From contig NBAZ01000014.1 of assembly GCA_002794735.1 (NCBI GenBank), positions 124,001 to 188,000 of the forward strand: 64,000 nucleotides of DNA. Direction: 5' to 3'. The notes under the pieces are model-generated. The model searched no databases. It had not been told where the DNA came from and worked only from the letters and a program-made list of their open reading frames with translations. Below, one piece after another: positions 24,047 through 36,419 of the stretch. The stretch is from Pyrrhoderma lamaoense. Taxonomy: Eukaryota; Basidiomycota; Agaricomycetes; Hymenochaetales; Hymenochaetaceae. Each line of letters starts with the position of its first letter. Positions within the stretch are counted from its first letter, which is position 1. The translations under genes and the position numbers were made by a program.

Positions 24047-25465
24047 ATGGACAGGCGAAGAGCTCTAACACAGCGTCCATCATCACAAGCCGAAGGTAAT
24101 TACTCTCTAGAAAATTCGTGGCATCAACTGAACGGGTTTCACACGTGTTCTGATTCAACTACTTCACCCCTTATTGCCTTTTCTGGAAATTCAATATTCA
24201 ATCTTAGAAATTCAATGGTGGTCTCAAGCCGCAATAAAACTAACTGCTTGCCGAGATGTATATAACAATCCTGCCACACTGGATGCAATGCAACGTGTAA
24301 ATCGAGCTATATCGGCTTGGCCAGATGTTAGCGGTGAAAATGGGGAACCACCTGCAGCAATAGAGACGATCAAAGCCACATACAAAAAATTAAGTTCTGG
24401 ATTAAGCGAAGTCAGAGATGCAGCTGAATTAGAAGCAAAGTATGAAGAAACTACTGGTTATGTATACAAAAAGATTACTATGGACTGAATTAATGATACA
24501 CTCAGGGCAATTGAGGAGGCCTTGGAATCTCTTTCGGTAATAATTGCAATAAAGAAGTCGCCGGAAACGCAGACCAACCAAGGTAACATTTATTAATTGC
24601 AGCTGCAGACGTATACGAAAATTTATCTAATCAATTTAAAACAGACAAACGAAGCAAGAGGAATCGTGGCTCCTCACCACTCTCCAATCCCTCGACTCCG
24701 GCACCCACACCGGTGAATAGAGTAACATTTACTGTGAAAGCGGATAAAATATCTGAAGGCCGAAATCCACAGCCTCCACAGACATTCAAGAACGATCCAA
24801 AAAGTCGTTCAAGACCTTATGCTAGGCAGTTTCCGCTTCAAGAGAACCGAAAGGTCGCCTTCCGCCCTCCTAGCACTGGAGGAGCCGAAGCTGATGAGAA
24901 TACGTGGATTCTCGCTGTAGTGACTAGATGTCTTAACCAGGAAAAACATCGGTTAGTGGATATTTTTAGGCTAGCTGGGCCTCTGTTGTTATTCACTGCT
25001 TTGAATGAACTAGATATGAAGTCCAAGATCCTGAACCTCAAGAAGATGGTCAACCTGGACAGTGAGTTTTTCATAAGCCCGCCTAGAAGCTGGAAACTAA
25101 ATAATCATGCGCACAGGCGTTACCAAGCAACTGTGAAATCCATGATACCTCTTCCCGATCCAGATGCTCCTTTAAGTAGTCCTTCACATCCTAATTCTTA
25201 CCCTGTGTTTAGCACTGGAGATACGGTCATGGCTCTGTATCCAGATACAAGTTGTTTCTACAGGGCAGAGGTTACAGAAGTAGTCTCGCCCCCTAGAGAA
25301 GGCAGGGTAAGATATTAGTTCACCAGTTCATATATCATTACTAGACTATGTTATATAATCTAGGTCAATTCTGCAAAACACGCATATCGACTTCGGTTCG
25401 AAGATGACGATGATCAAATTCACACTGTCGCAGCTCAATGGGTCGTTGCATGGCCTAGTTCATAG
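24047..25465 (+). CDS. SGF29: SGF29, tandem-Tudor subunit of SAGA
   Basis: Chromatin reader that binds H3K4me2/3 through a C-terminal double Tudor domain and anchors the SAGA acetyltransferase module. It starts MDRRRALTQRPSSQAE, followed by a helical N-terminal region (EIQWWSQAAIK, YKKLSSGLSEV, IEEALESLSVIIAIKK) and a basic linker. The double Tudor follows: NTWILAVVTRCLNQEKHR, YEVQDPEPQEDGQPGQR, SMIPLPDPDAP, VMALYPDTSCFYRAEV, RLRFEDDDDQIHTVAAQWVV, end WPSS. The YEVQDPEP segment is a small exon between two introns and is needed for the fold. The helical exon is best joined with a phase-2 donor (GTATGA at about 24440). Downstream, on the other strand, lies a zinc-knuckle gene. Confidence 0.9.
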
Positions 25466-25796
25466 TTCTCCGTTTTTTGGTTTCAAATGAAGCTGCATAT
25501 ATACCTTCTTGGTTCACACATTCACTCTACGCTTCTTACATATTTGCATTTTTCTAACGTCTCATGATCTTTCGATACATCCAAATTTTGATTAATTGTA
25601 CTATACTACTGAACCCACGTCAAGCGAATCATTCCCTTTTGCATTTGTTTTGTTTTAGAATAGCTATCTCAGTTGATAAATAATATATTGTAGTATCATC
25701 ACCAACATACAAAAAAGTTTATGAAAGTGCGAAGAGAGTGGTAAACAGTACAAGCAAATCCGAGTAAAACAGGCGAGAGAAATAAATTAACGTCGT

Positions 25797-26538
25797 GCTC
25801 TTCCATGGCTATCATCGCTAGAAGCTGACCTGGTACTTCTACTAGACAAGCTTCTTCTTCCTCTCCGTTGCTTACGACGGACTGGGGAACTAGACCTCGA
25901 CCTCGACCTAGAGCGGGAAGTAGAAGAGTCTGAATCTGAATCATCGCTGTCTGATTCTGAGCTCGAGTCTGAGTCAGAATCTGTACTGGACTCTGAGTCG
26001 GAGTCAGAGGATCCAGAGCTGCTTGACCTATAACAAAGTAATTGGGTCGTGAATCAATGTAGAAAGAATACATGTGAACGGGTAAATCGAGTTTACCGAG
26101 ACCTCTTCCGTTTCTTATCTTCTAATGATCTTTCCTTTTCCTTTGCTTCCAATATCTTGTTGGCTGTCCCATGCCTATCACAATAGTATGACAACGAAGC
26201 GTACACGAGCTCGATTTTTGATTGGTGAAAGACAAAAAAGGAAACCTTACCTGTTCTTGAATTCCTCCGGGACTTCCACGCTGGGCTTTCCCTCTGCCTT
26301 CAGTTTCGTCAACAGGCCAGGTTTTTCAAGCATCTGTGTGCGAGATGGCCTGGAGACATATGGCCGAGATCCTTTGCATTGGTAGGTATAATGGCCTGTA
26401 CAATATATGTTTGGTCTTCAAAACTTTGCTGTATAGACTGTAACGTCACCCACCTTTTTGAAGACATTTTTGACAAAGAGTAGATGATGATGCTCTTGGG
26501 TTGCTGGAAGATGGTCTGTGAGGAGCATACTTTGACAT
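25797..26538 (-). CDS. zinc-knuckle (CCHC) protein with Ser/Arg/Asp-rich tail, ZCCHC10-like
   Basis: It starts MSKYAPHRPSSSNPRASSST and immediately gives one CCHC zinc knuckle, CQKCLQKGHYTYQC, with C-x2-C-x4-H-x4-C spacing split by an intron. Next come RPYVSRPSRTQMLEKP and VEVPEEFKNR, the layout of ZCCHC10-like proteins. The tail is low-complexity: SDSDSES repeats, then alternating RSRSRS and a basic end (RRKQRRGRR). Such tails are common in splicing or RNA-processing factors, so an RNA-related role is inferred. About 170-180 aa over four exons. It diverges from IWR1 across 194 bp. Confidence 0.75.
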
Positions 26539-26732
26539 CTCTGCTTTTTTCTCTTAGGAGCTGTGAAGTTAGTGAGTTTTGTTATGTCCGATCTTGTGGG
26601 CCTTAGGGACGCGGGCCAACTGCAAGTCACGCGCACGCGACTCTTGGTAAACTTTTGGAATTCTTAGTCTTCAACTTGCCTGCTCTTACCACACTCAAGA
26701 GTCAAGCTCACCCACTATACTTGATACTCAAG
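26539..26732. promoter_or_regulatory. divergent intergenic region (zinc-knuckle / IWR1)
   Basis: These 194 bp between outward-facing starts must hold both promoters. No specific element was identified. Confidence 0.45.
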
Positions 26733-28282
26733 ATGACAACAACGACAACAGAACCGATATCTCCACAATGCACGATCTTGAGAATTAAACGAAAGCGTGG
26801 TGAAGAGGTCCCAGGTGTCCTTGGTAGGTGGTTTCGTTTCACATTAGTGAATTAACGTGCTATATATCATTTACAAACATACCCATTTATTGCCTTAGTC
26901 ATTGACTCTTCTGCGAAGAAGGGCTCGAAGAGGCGAAGGTCTGGCTTAGATGTATTTCAATTCGCCGAGACTATGTCGGAATCAGCGTGGAATAAACTGC
27001 ATCAAGATGAACTCCGAGTACGTTCTCTATCACATATATCCCTTCTATCTCTGTTCTTCCGCTCTTTTGTTCACAAAAGAGGACCTTCCATATATTATAA
27101 TAGCTTATATACATACAAAATATCTAATGAAAAAACTCATAATGCAGACTCGAATATCGAAGTTTCAAAAAGCATCTCCGGGGGACTCCTTAAAAAGAAA
27201 GAAAGACGAAGGGTCCAAAAGTCCGGTCCCTCTGGGTCGTCAATCGAGTACTCAGACGAATGCATCATCTCGCCAATACCGTGTTATTACACAGCCTAGA
27301 GCCTCTGAGAAATATAAGCGTTCCTCGCGTCCTTCTATTCCGTATGTCTCATAACCTTTTTCTCTCAAGCCCTCCTCTCTTTTCCTTTGTCTTTTTATTG
27401 TATATACATGACTGAATAACACCATCTTATCACCCGGTAGACCCAAAGTGTTGTGTGCAAGGGATCTGGAGAGGGCTTCTTCGAACCTTAAGATTTATGA
27501 TGCTGTACTCGCCACCCCAGAACCAGAGCCTTCGGATCCAGAGATGGACAAATTCGAAGCAATGCTACAAGAATACCTAACCAGTCTGTACACGTCTCCT
27601 CCAACGCGTTCATTACTTACTAACTTATACTACTCTGCTATTCTGACATATATAACGACAAACTTCTTAAATCTGATTGTACGAATCAGTGAATGATAGC
27701 ATCTCCCAGCGAACACAATCCTCCGCTTCATTAGCCAGCATTCCATTATCTGCAGTACCTGCATCTTCTTCGGGGGAATATGTCTATGATATATTTTATG
27801 TACGACCTTCGACAATACAAGAACGAGTGACCGCAGCCAATATGGCGACTGTCACTGGTATCTCTTTAGAAGAAGATGATGGATACGATTATAGCTCAGA
27901 ATCCGAGATTGAGGATGAAGCAGATGAAGATTCGAATGGTACATATCTTTATCCATCCCCGTTGTACTCTTACCATTCCTATATCTTTTAGTCGTGTTTG
28001 AATTTGAGCTGATAAACACTTGCATTTTGTCTTGTAGCTGAGGACTATTACAGAAATGATTATCCAGAAGGCGAATCTGACGACGATGATAGCGAAGTTG
28101 GAAGTGGTATGTTTTTGGTTTTCTTCGAAACCTTACTCCTCCATTTTTCGCTCCCTATTCATGGTACACAGGCAAGAGAACTATATACTAATAAAGTTCA
28201 CATTTTCTCTGGGCGTTTTATTACAGAACTTTACTCGGATGACGACTTCGCCGATGGCGTACGCTTTGAACCTGACGATTAA
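26733..28282 (+). CDS. IWR1: IWR1, RNA polymerase II nuclear import factor
   Basis: IWR1 binds assembled RNA polymerase II and directs its nuclear import, then is exported. It starts MTTTTTEPISPQCTILRIKR with the N-terminal 'ILRIKRKR' signature, which also serves as the basic import signal. A helical region follows (LDVFQFAETMSESAW, RISKFQKASPGD). The conserved C-terminal block is YVYDIFYVRPSTI, then ISLEEDDGYDYSSESE, AEDYYRNDYPEGESDDDD, and the acidic terminus LYSDDDFADGVRFEPDD. All IWR1 landmarks are present in order. Seven or eight exons; one donor is GTCTGT, otherwise canonical. Confidence 0.88.
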
Positions 28283-29706
28283 TCGCTCCAAGGCAGTATG
28301 AGCTTGTAGGACGTATATCTCAGAGGCTCATCTCTTCTATTACTTTTTTTATACTGCTCTCTTACTCTCATAGAATATTCACGAACACACCACACATGCA
28401 CATCATTTACATATGGTTCTCTTCCTGCTCGTCTTCACATTTTCTATTTTGTCTCAAATGTTGTCCTTGTTTTTCATTTTTCATCCTACCGCATCCAATA
28501 TTTTCTCTTTCTTACTCTTTTACTTCTCATCGAATACGTGCGCCTACTAGAACACATCAGTAGAACAAACCAAACGCAATCTCTCTTATCTTACAGTGTC
28601 ACAGTATTTTACCTAGACACACCACCATCACCATCACGACGCAAGGCATACCGTCGCCTTTTGTCTCATCAAGAGAGTCTTCTCACACAGTAATTATCTC
28701 ATCATTCAACTCAGCTAATAACTTGACTTTGTCTCGAAAAAACTCAACTCTATGTCATGCCAAGGCTTACACCCAAACTTTAGGCCTCTTATATAATGTA
28801 GTTTTTTTATGAATGTTGTTGTGAATTAAACTGAATAAATATGTATGTATCTTTCTGTCAGTAGGTAGACCATCAACTAATTAAAAATAATGTCTTTCAA
28901 CAGTAGTAGCTAGTCTGCACCCTGGAACAGAAAGGAATACCAAAACCAACTTATCATCAGTCTTAGCATATGTACGTTTGCACAAGGAATGTATTTCGTG
29001 TATAGATACATGACATGGTCACCCACAGAGGGTGAAAGAAAGCATCTTCAGGCGTGTATACAAAGTGTGAGTGGGTAGGGAACAGAAAGAAACGAAAATA
29101 TGTTATTGTAAACAGGTTGAAAGCTGTAAGTGCGAAACAATAAAAGGGAAAGGGAAGGAGGAAAGCCTATGTGTAGAGATGCAGAATGCAATATTTCAGC
29201 GTCAAGAGCGAAGAGTTGGTTAAAGAATTGAAGATGAAAAATAATCAGACACAAACAACAAACACGGAAAAGAGAAAATGGTACAATGACTGAGTGCTAC
29301 ATTGTAATGTTGTATAATATACTTGTATATCTTTATCTTAAATATCATGCTATCATATATAATACCTTGATCCCATACACTTACGTGTACATAAGCGCCC
29401 ACTCTGCAAAACGTTTGAGAGGAAGAAAGAGGAGACAACTTGAATACAGATCAAAGTAAAAATGCAACGAGATGAATGAAACAGAGGAAGGAAGAAAATA
29501 TAAAACAACCACCAAAACCCAGATAGGAACTAATAAGTTGTCTTCGGTATAATTTCGCGATCTCGCCCGAAATGTTTTCTAAAAGGAGGCTTGGAGAAGA
29601 GAAGGGTTCATGATAGTTTTGATTCCCCATTTTTTTCCATTTTTCTATTCCCGAGATAAGCAGGAGTAGGGATTGGCTTTGCTCCCTCCCCCTTACCCAC
29701 TTCGTT
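28283..29706. other. 1.4-kb convergent 3' interval, pyrimidine-rich
   Basis: Lies between the stop codons of IWR1 and the phytochrome. From 28330 to 28700 the plus strand is markedly C/T-rich, and 29040-29700 is purine-rich on the plus strand. Open frames here (for example 29451-29720 minus) look like low-complexity shadows. It probably holds both 3' untranslated regions. Confidence 0.5.
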
Positions 29707-32700
29707 TCATCCACTATCACCTTCCTCCTTCATCTCTTCCCCGTCCCGGCTAACTTCCCCTTGACCGTTGGTTTTGAACCAACCCCCTTCTTCCCACCTA
29801 CCAGGTTTATACAGACACTTTTCCCTCTTCCCCAAATCCATCACACCTCCTAGTATTAGCCTTAATCTCTCAAACGCAATGGGTTTCAGAATCCACCCAT
29901 CCATACCATACTCTAACAGATCCTCCACCTGCCGCTCAAGGAGTGAGGCCGAAACGGCAAAGATAGGAATTCTCCCACCGTTGAGCTGCTTGGATAGTCG
30001 CGAAGTAGATTTGGTGCTGACTGTGGAGGAACTGGGAGAATCGGTGGATGGATTTGCACTGGGCGTCGGACTGACAGCAGTCTCAGGAAGAGAGGCCTGT
30101 TGATTTTGTTGCGGCGGCGAGGAGGGTTTGAGTGTAGGTGAGTTTTTTGGAGACTCCCTTTCCTTCTCTATACTTCGAATTACCTTAGAAGCGTCAAATC
30201 CGTTGAGAATTGGCATTCTGTGAGATGGTGAGTAATCAGAAAATTTATAAACGAAGAAATGCATATGCACATGAATTTGGCTCAGTAAGAAACTGTAGAA
30301 AAATGTACTTACTGGATATCCATGAGTATACAATCAAAATTAGTATCATTCCTTATGATATCTACGCAATCTTGCCCGTCCACAGTCTCAACGACCGAGT
30401 GTCCATCGAGCGATAAACGTTTTGACAGTATGCTCCTATTAATATGATCATCCTTTAAATGCAGGCGACCGCGAAAAAGATATCATAAGCGAGAGTTGGG
30501 AAAGAAGAGAATAGAAAAGAATATATGTAGTAGGTACATAAAAACCCGAATGATAAAAATACCCTCTCGATGTACTAGCTGGTAGCTTAATATATGATTA
30601 TTTATGTGACGTCTACTCACCTCAACCACAAGAACTCTGAGCTTGCCAGAGTTCAATGAAGGTGGAGATCCCTTTCCGGATCTGCTCCCACTACCGTTTC
30701 CAGATCCAGATCTAGATCCAATTCCCGACATGATACTCATAGTCACATGCGGCGCACCAAATAGCAAACCGCCCTGCCTTGAAGGCATAGGTGTAGGCGA
30801 GGCAGTCTTGATCTGCGCATGATCAACAGGTTTATCAACATCAAACTCATCCAACTTCAAGCTCTTGATCGGGAAACGTGAATCTGCTACTGAGAACGTT
30901 CCTTCTTGGGATTGTAGATACTGCTGTTGTTGTTGCTGTCTCGTCATTTTCACCGAAGCACTACCCATAGCACTTGAAGACGGTGAGATAGAGGGAGCAG
31001 GATTGTGCATTGGGTGCCAAGACCTCTGGGGCCTATATATCTTGTGGGATCTCTGCATTGGGTCTGAAGAGATAGCATCAACAATACTATCAATCTCGCT
31101 CGAATCACTGTTCTTCCTCGATCTTGTAGAAGGCAGCATAGGTGAGTTTGCTTGTGGTGAAATGGAATTTTGAGATCCGGTAGAGGATAACTCGAAGGGT
31201 ATAAGGAATGAGAACCTCGAACCCTCTCCTGGTTTAGAGTCTACACGAAGTTGTCCTCCAAGCTGTTCAACGATCCTTGCCACAACAGCCAAGCCAAGAC
31301 CTAATTCAACATATTATGAAATAAAGGTTATGCCGCATTAGTTCTCAATTTACATTGGGGTTTCGAGGATCTACGCACCAAGACCTGGCATGTTCGGATT
31401 ACGGGGTACAGATGATTCTACCTGTTCAAATTCGCGGAAGATGTTCTCGAGTTTGGAAGGTTCGATTCCACAACCTGTGTCTCCAACAGCAATCTCAACA
31501 GCCACTTCCTTCACATTTCTCAATCCTCGTGGCTCCGAGAATTTATGGCATGAAACTGATACCTTCCCCTCCGATGTAAATTTGACTGTAGGATTCCCGA
31601 GTTAGTATTACGAAACAGATTTTTTACGATTGGTTAAGTATATAAGAGTTGTTCCTTACCTGCGTTGGCAGTCAAATTAGCAACAACAGTTCGGATCTTT
31701 TTGGCATCACCAATAACTATCTGTGGGCTGCCTGATAAATCAAGATCAAAGTCGATGTTACGTCGGGAAGCCTCGTTCCTGTGACAAACAACGTTCATCA
31801 GACATACGAAAAAACGAAGATGTGATATGAGAAGATAAGACGAGGCATTGAAAAAGGGAGAACTTCTACTGACTTGTACAACTGCACCGCTTCTGTGATG
31901 GTTTCGTGAAGGTTGAATGGTTCATTGAAGGAAGTTTCACCCCCACTTTCAAGTCTAGCCAAATCCTGTATCACATCACTATAAGCAGCTAGTCACTTCT
32001 TACTATTAAAACGGGAAGTCGTCCTTACGAGCAAATCATTAATTGTGAATAGTAGACTCTATACAACATAGAAATAATGAGCAATCATATTTTATTGTTA
32101 TAAGAACCAAAAAGTAGTGCCAAAAACGTACCTTCGAAGCAGAGTGAGATAACCTCAGATTCTCTCGTAATTCCATGTCCAGAGGGCCATTGAGTGCCAT
32201 TTCAAGGTAACTAATGTAAGGTCTTCAACGTCATGATTCAGTAAAAGATGAAACTGAACCAACTTTATTATATGGTTCAAAGGTGTTCGTACTGCAAATG
32301 TAGCTTGTCAACAAAAACGCAATGGGACAAACTTTTTCATATAGACTTACCTTCATGACTTGCATTTGACAAAAGAATATTTGTCAGTTGTGTTGTCTGA
32401 AGTGCGGATTCCTTTTGACGCCAAACTTCGATGAACTAGAAACACAAGGTAAATTGAATTCAATGACTATATGCCCGAATTAATTCACACCAACCTTTCC
32501 GTATACCAAGGCCAGCACACCTGCTGTTTCCATCTGCTCCTCTGTCCAGGCTCTACATCTTCCCGCTATTGTCTCAGACCAAGTCTAAGACCATAATCAT
32601 CAGTTCCCTAGATAATATATAGGCTGTGATTTGATATATCAAACCTTGAATGACTTCCGGGGCTCAAGAACTGAATCCGAATTTTCGTCCTTATACGGTT

Positions 32701-35700
32701 TACCGGCCCAGTGAACGTCCCTTAGCTGCCCCTTTCTGAGAAAGGCAATAAAGTCCTTTCCCCCTCTTGATAACGGAACACACAAAAGTCCAGCAATAAT
32801 CTCTAACCCAGCGGGTAGATGTAAGTCTGGGAAATCCTTAACAACGCTCTGAGAGCATTGGAGTAAACTAAATCATAAACAATTAGAAATAAAGCGAGAT
32901 AGAAAACGTTGTGGAAAATGAACTACGTGAATTGCTTGAGGCGTAGGTATTCTGCGACGAGTAAAATTTCTTGACCATGTTCGTTGGGTCCCAATATCTT
33001 GGCGCCCTCCCCAATGACGAGGACACCAAAGTCTGCATCAAATAGGCCAAGGAGATCCTCAGCATTTGACACAATGTAGCCAGTAGGATGGGAATCTGTC
33101 GGTAAGGTGCTTATCTATGAAGTTTCAATAGAAGGATAGTATCCATTAGGAGTTCGGGGTGTATAATACATATGTAGAAACAATACGTACAAGCTTCCGT
33201 GTATGCAATCGTTGAGCATAACTCAGTCTCTCAATGTTTCGAGAAATAGAGTCACTCAGTAAACGTAGCATTTGTCTGACCGGGAACGATACACGCATCC
33301 CCTGCAACCCGTAGGAGTGGCAGGATATAAGTCCCCATAGAGCTCCAAATGTAACGATGGACTTTGAGCAAAGGGATCAATTAGATACACTGCAAAAAAT
33401 ATAAGAGCTTACTATAGACATAGAAGAGCGAACCCCCATATTGGCCAAGTCTACAAGGATCATAATTCAGGTTGAGAAGAGTGGAGAAAGTGCCACGATA
33501 TACTAACATTTGATGTGAATGGGACTCATTGCACGGAGGAAGGAGTGTGTCATATCCTATAGGGTCTTTATTCAGAAGCTGCATTTTTATATACAAAATG
33601 TGGATAATCTTTACCAATGGAAACTCAAGGTCTTCAACACTCCGTACAACAAGACGAGCGGTAGTTTGTGAGCGATCATACAATAGTCGGACCTTATCTG
33701 GATCCAATATAAGCATTGATAAATAACATGTTGTAATAGTCCTTTCACTCACTCTTTTTATATAAATCCCTAGCTTGAGCCGGAATGTCTGTAGCAGGGA
33801 AATGCAAACCCTTGTATAAATCGTGTGTTTGCGTCCAATCGACCAACTCAGAAACTACCTGTCCATTCCATTGGTCGTCGAACTGATAAACAAGTACCCG
33901 GTGGAATTGTGTCAGGTCTTTAATCACTCCAACAACAACTTTTAGAAAGGTATCGAGATCGGTAGTTGAGCTCAATTGGTCGTTCACTTGAGCAAGTATA
34001 GCGAAGATATCCATAGTGCCTACACCCGCCCGTGAACCGCGCCGTGCACGAGCACGTTGGCGAGGTGTCTGGCGTACGCCTGCTCCATTCGACCCACCCT
34101 GTGTTCTGTTAATACGGCGCATACGCTCCAGTGCTTTTAAGGGCTTGGAATGAGAAGTAGTACTCTCAAAGATATCCTCTGGACTTGGGAACCATGCCTC
34201 ATCCCTTCGAGACCCTGCTTTGATGATAGGAAAATCTCCGCAGGGTTGATCGTTGTACTCTGAGTGGTCTCAGGCGACGGAGGGCTGAACAAGGGCTCGT
34301 TTGTCGGCGTTCCATTTGAGGTTACCGGACCTAAAGGTGTATACAGCTCCGTCGAGCCTCCCGATTCCTTACTGAATGTGGTCGCAGTACTAGACCCAGA
34401 GCTCATCTTCGAGCTTTGACTACCACTACTACGCTGAGATTCGGGTGTCCCGGCTGGGAAGGTCTCACTATCAAATGGAGGGTAGAGTGGGTTATAAATA
34501 TCTCTCTCTAGCTCAAATTCGAGAATAATCATGTTCCGGACAAAGCTCGGCTGATTATTTTCTCCTCCAGGTTGCATACGATAGGGGGGTCGGTGAGCGG
34601 CACACCAACAGGACCAGAAACGTCTATCACCTTCCCTTTCTCGTTCATCTTCTTCATCACTTGCTGCGCTTCCCGGCTCACCCCATCCACTTAATAGGAA
34701 TACTTGAGGGTTATCATAAGCCACATCAGAACTGTCGTTTCCCGAAACCTCAGAATCATTAAGGAACTGCACATTATCCCAAAGTAGATCTGCTTGAGAA
34801 TCTGGAAGGGTTTGCGTGAAGCATTCAAGGCTAAAGAGGTATTTTGGGGAAAGACCAAGAAGTTCTGTGGCGTTCTAGTATGATTTGACATATGTAGGTC
34901 AAAATAGGATTACATTACCAAATAAAACACGGGCTCTTACCTCAGACACCTGTCGAACAATCAGATTACCAGTTTCATCATCTTCCTCGACCGCAATAAG
35001 TACCCCAAAACCTTGTACAGCCCCAGGGGCGTGTATTGGCTGCAGATACAGACGACGCAGTTTGAGTCAGGCATGCGGGGACAAGTCTTCTTATGAAATA
35101 ATCTTACCTCGTCTTCACATTTCGCTATAGTTCCCTCCCTACCCGTGATAACATGAAAACCGTTGTCGTCCTGCACATGTTCAAACCTGAATGTGACAAG
35201 TTCACTTGAGCTAGAAATGAGTTCAGAGCTAATCCGCGTCCTGTCCGTCCTTTCCCCGCCAGATCTTCCAGCAGAGTCAGAACCTGACGTCAGAGCAGCA
35301 CGACTGCTAGCTGTACCTCTCGTGCTTCCACCTCTACGAGATCCGCTCCGCGCATCCGATCCAGAACCAGAAAGAGGACTTTGAACATTACGTGTCCCTC
35401 GGGCCGCACCAGAAGAAAGAGATCCCGAAGGCGTTCCACCTCTTACTGAAGAACTACGCTCGGACCCACTACGGGATGAGATAGGTGGCAGATGTACAAT
35501 CCCCGTTTTACTGAAGTCGAGTGGAACTGAATCTTGAGTGAGAGATGAGTGTTCTGCTCTGTAAGCTTTGGGTAAACGAAGTGCGGGGTTCGTATATGCG
35601 GTCACGAAATCGCTGGCGCCAGCTGAACTGATTGGTTCTGGGTGACGAGGATCATATTCATCGCTGTCACGCCCACTGGGTAGAATAAGAACTCGTTTTT

Positions 35701-36220
35701 CATCATCGTTTCCTGAGGAAGGGAACGTCATCGAGGGTTCTGACTCTTGTTTCGGTATTTCACCAGGAGGAGCATTTTCTGAGCTAGACGTCGATATCAG
35801 ACGGGACATGGAGGAAGAGCTTTGGGTATGTGTAGGAGAATGGCTTTCACTAGATGTCGAGAGAGGAATGATTGGGCTTTCCTTGGGTGAGGACTTGCCA
35901 GTAGTATTTTTTGAGGATCTATTAAAATCTTTGTCTTTTTGGAGAATGGCATAAGCTTCATTCATGCTCTGTATTGTTGGTGGACCACCAAAAGCACCCA
36001 GTATTCCCGGGAGAGGGGGAGGATCCTGAGCGGGTTGGACACCAGATAGAAGAGATCTGACCGGATAGATATAGTGAGAAGAAGAGGAAGATGAGGGAGA
36101 CGGAGAAGTTGGAGATGAAGTAATTGCTGTGTCTGATTCTTTTTCGTCTGAAGAAGAGTTTTGCTGAGAGTGCTTGCCGGATGGATGTTGGTTCGGCTGA
36201 GGGACGTTGTCGTTATTCAT
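29707..36220 (-). CDS. fungal phytochrome hybrid histidine kinase (PAS-GAF-PHY-HisKA-HATPase-REC)
   Basis: Red/far-red photoreceptor kinase, roughly 1,800 codons and many exons. It starts MNNDNVPQPNQHPSGK, with a Ser-rich extension of about 330 residues. The photosensory module opens with AKCEDE|PIHAPGAVQGFG; the Cys is where fungal and bacterial phytochromes attach biliverdin. A Ser/Pro-rich insert (34,150-34,550) separates PAS from GAF. GAF: FHRVLVYQFDDQWNG and FPATDIPAQAR (the DIP motif). PHY starts after LANMGVRSSMSI. Kinase: H-box SNASHE|VRTPLNHI with the phospho-His, then N and G boxes ending LAVVARIVEQLGGQLRVDS. Receiver: LRVLVVE, FDCILMDIQMPILNG (phospho-Asp) and WILKPI (conserved Lys). 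The frame breaks at plus-strand AAAA 34231-34234; a fifth A restores NPAEIFPIIKAGSRRDEAW. It diverges from an ABHD12-like gene. Confidence 0.9.
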
Positions 36221-36419
36221 GATGGACGGGGGGTGAGCAGGAAAGAGGGAGGATTTCTTTAGAAGGCAATTTAGAAGAACATTTCCGAGACGGGCAGTTA
36301 GTGACGTCGTTGGAACGCTTATTAGTGACAGTTTTAATAGAAATATGTCACACATTAATGGTCACTTACTATCTCTGTCACACTCACCTTCTCACTTTCC
36401 CTCTCACAAGTGACAAGTG
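36221..36419. promoter_or_regulatory. divergent intergenic region (phytochrome / ABHD12-like)
   Basis: These 199 bp between outward-facing starts contain C/T-rich stretches near 36370-36410. They probably hold both promoters. Confidence 0.45.

Noticed and set aside
24440..24510. Frame break in SGF29
   Set aside because: A phase-2 donor (GTATGA) removes it and gives AKAIEEALESLS in frame.
29451..29720. Possible small minus-strand gene 3' of the phytochrome
   Set aside because: Low-complexity purine-rich sequence with no family match or splice support.
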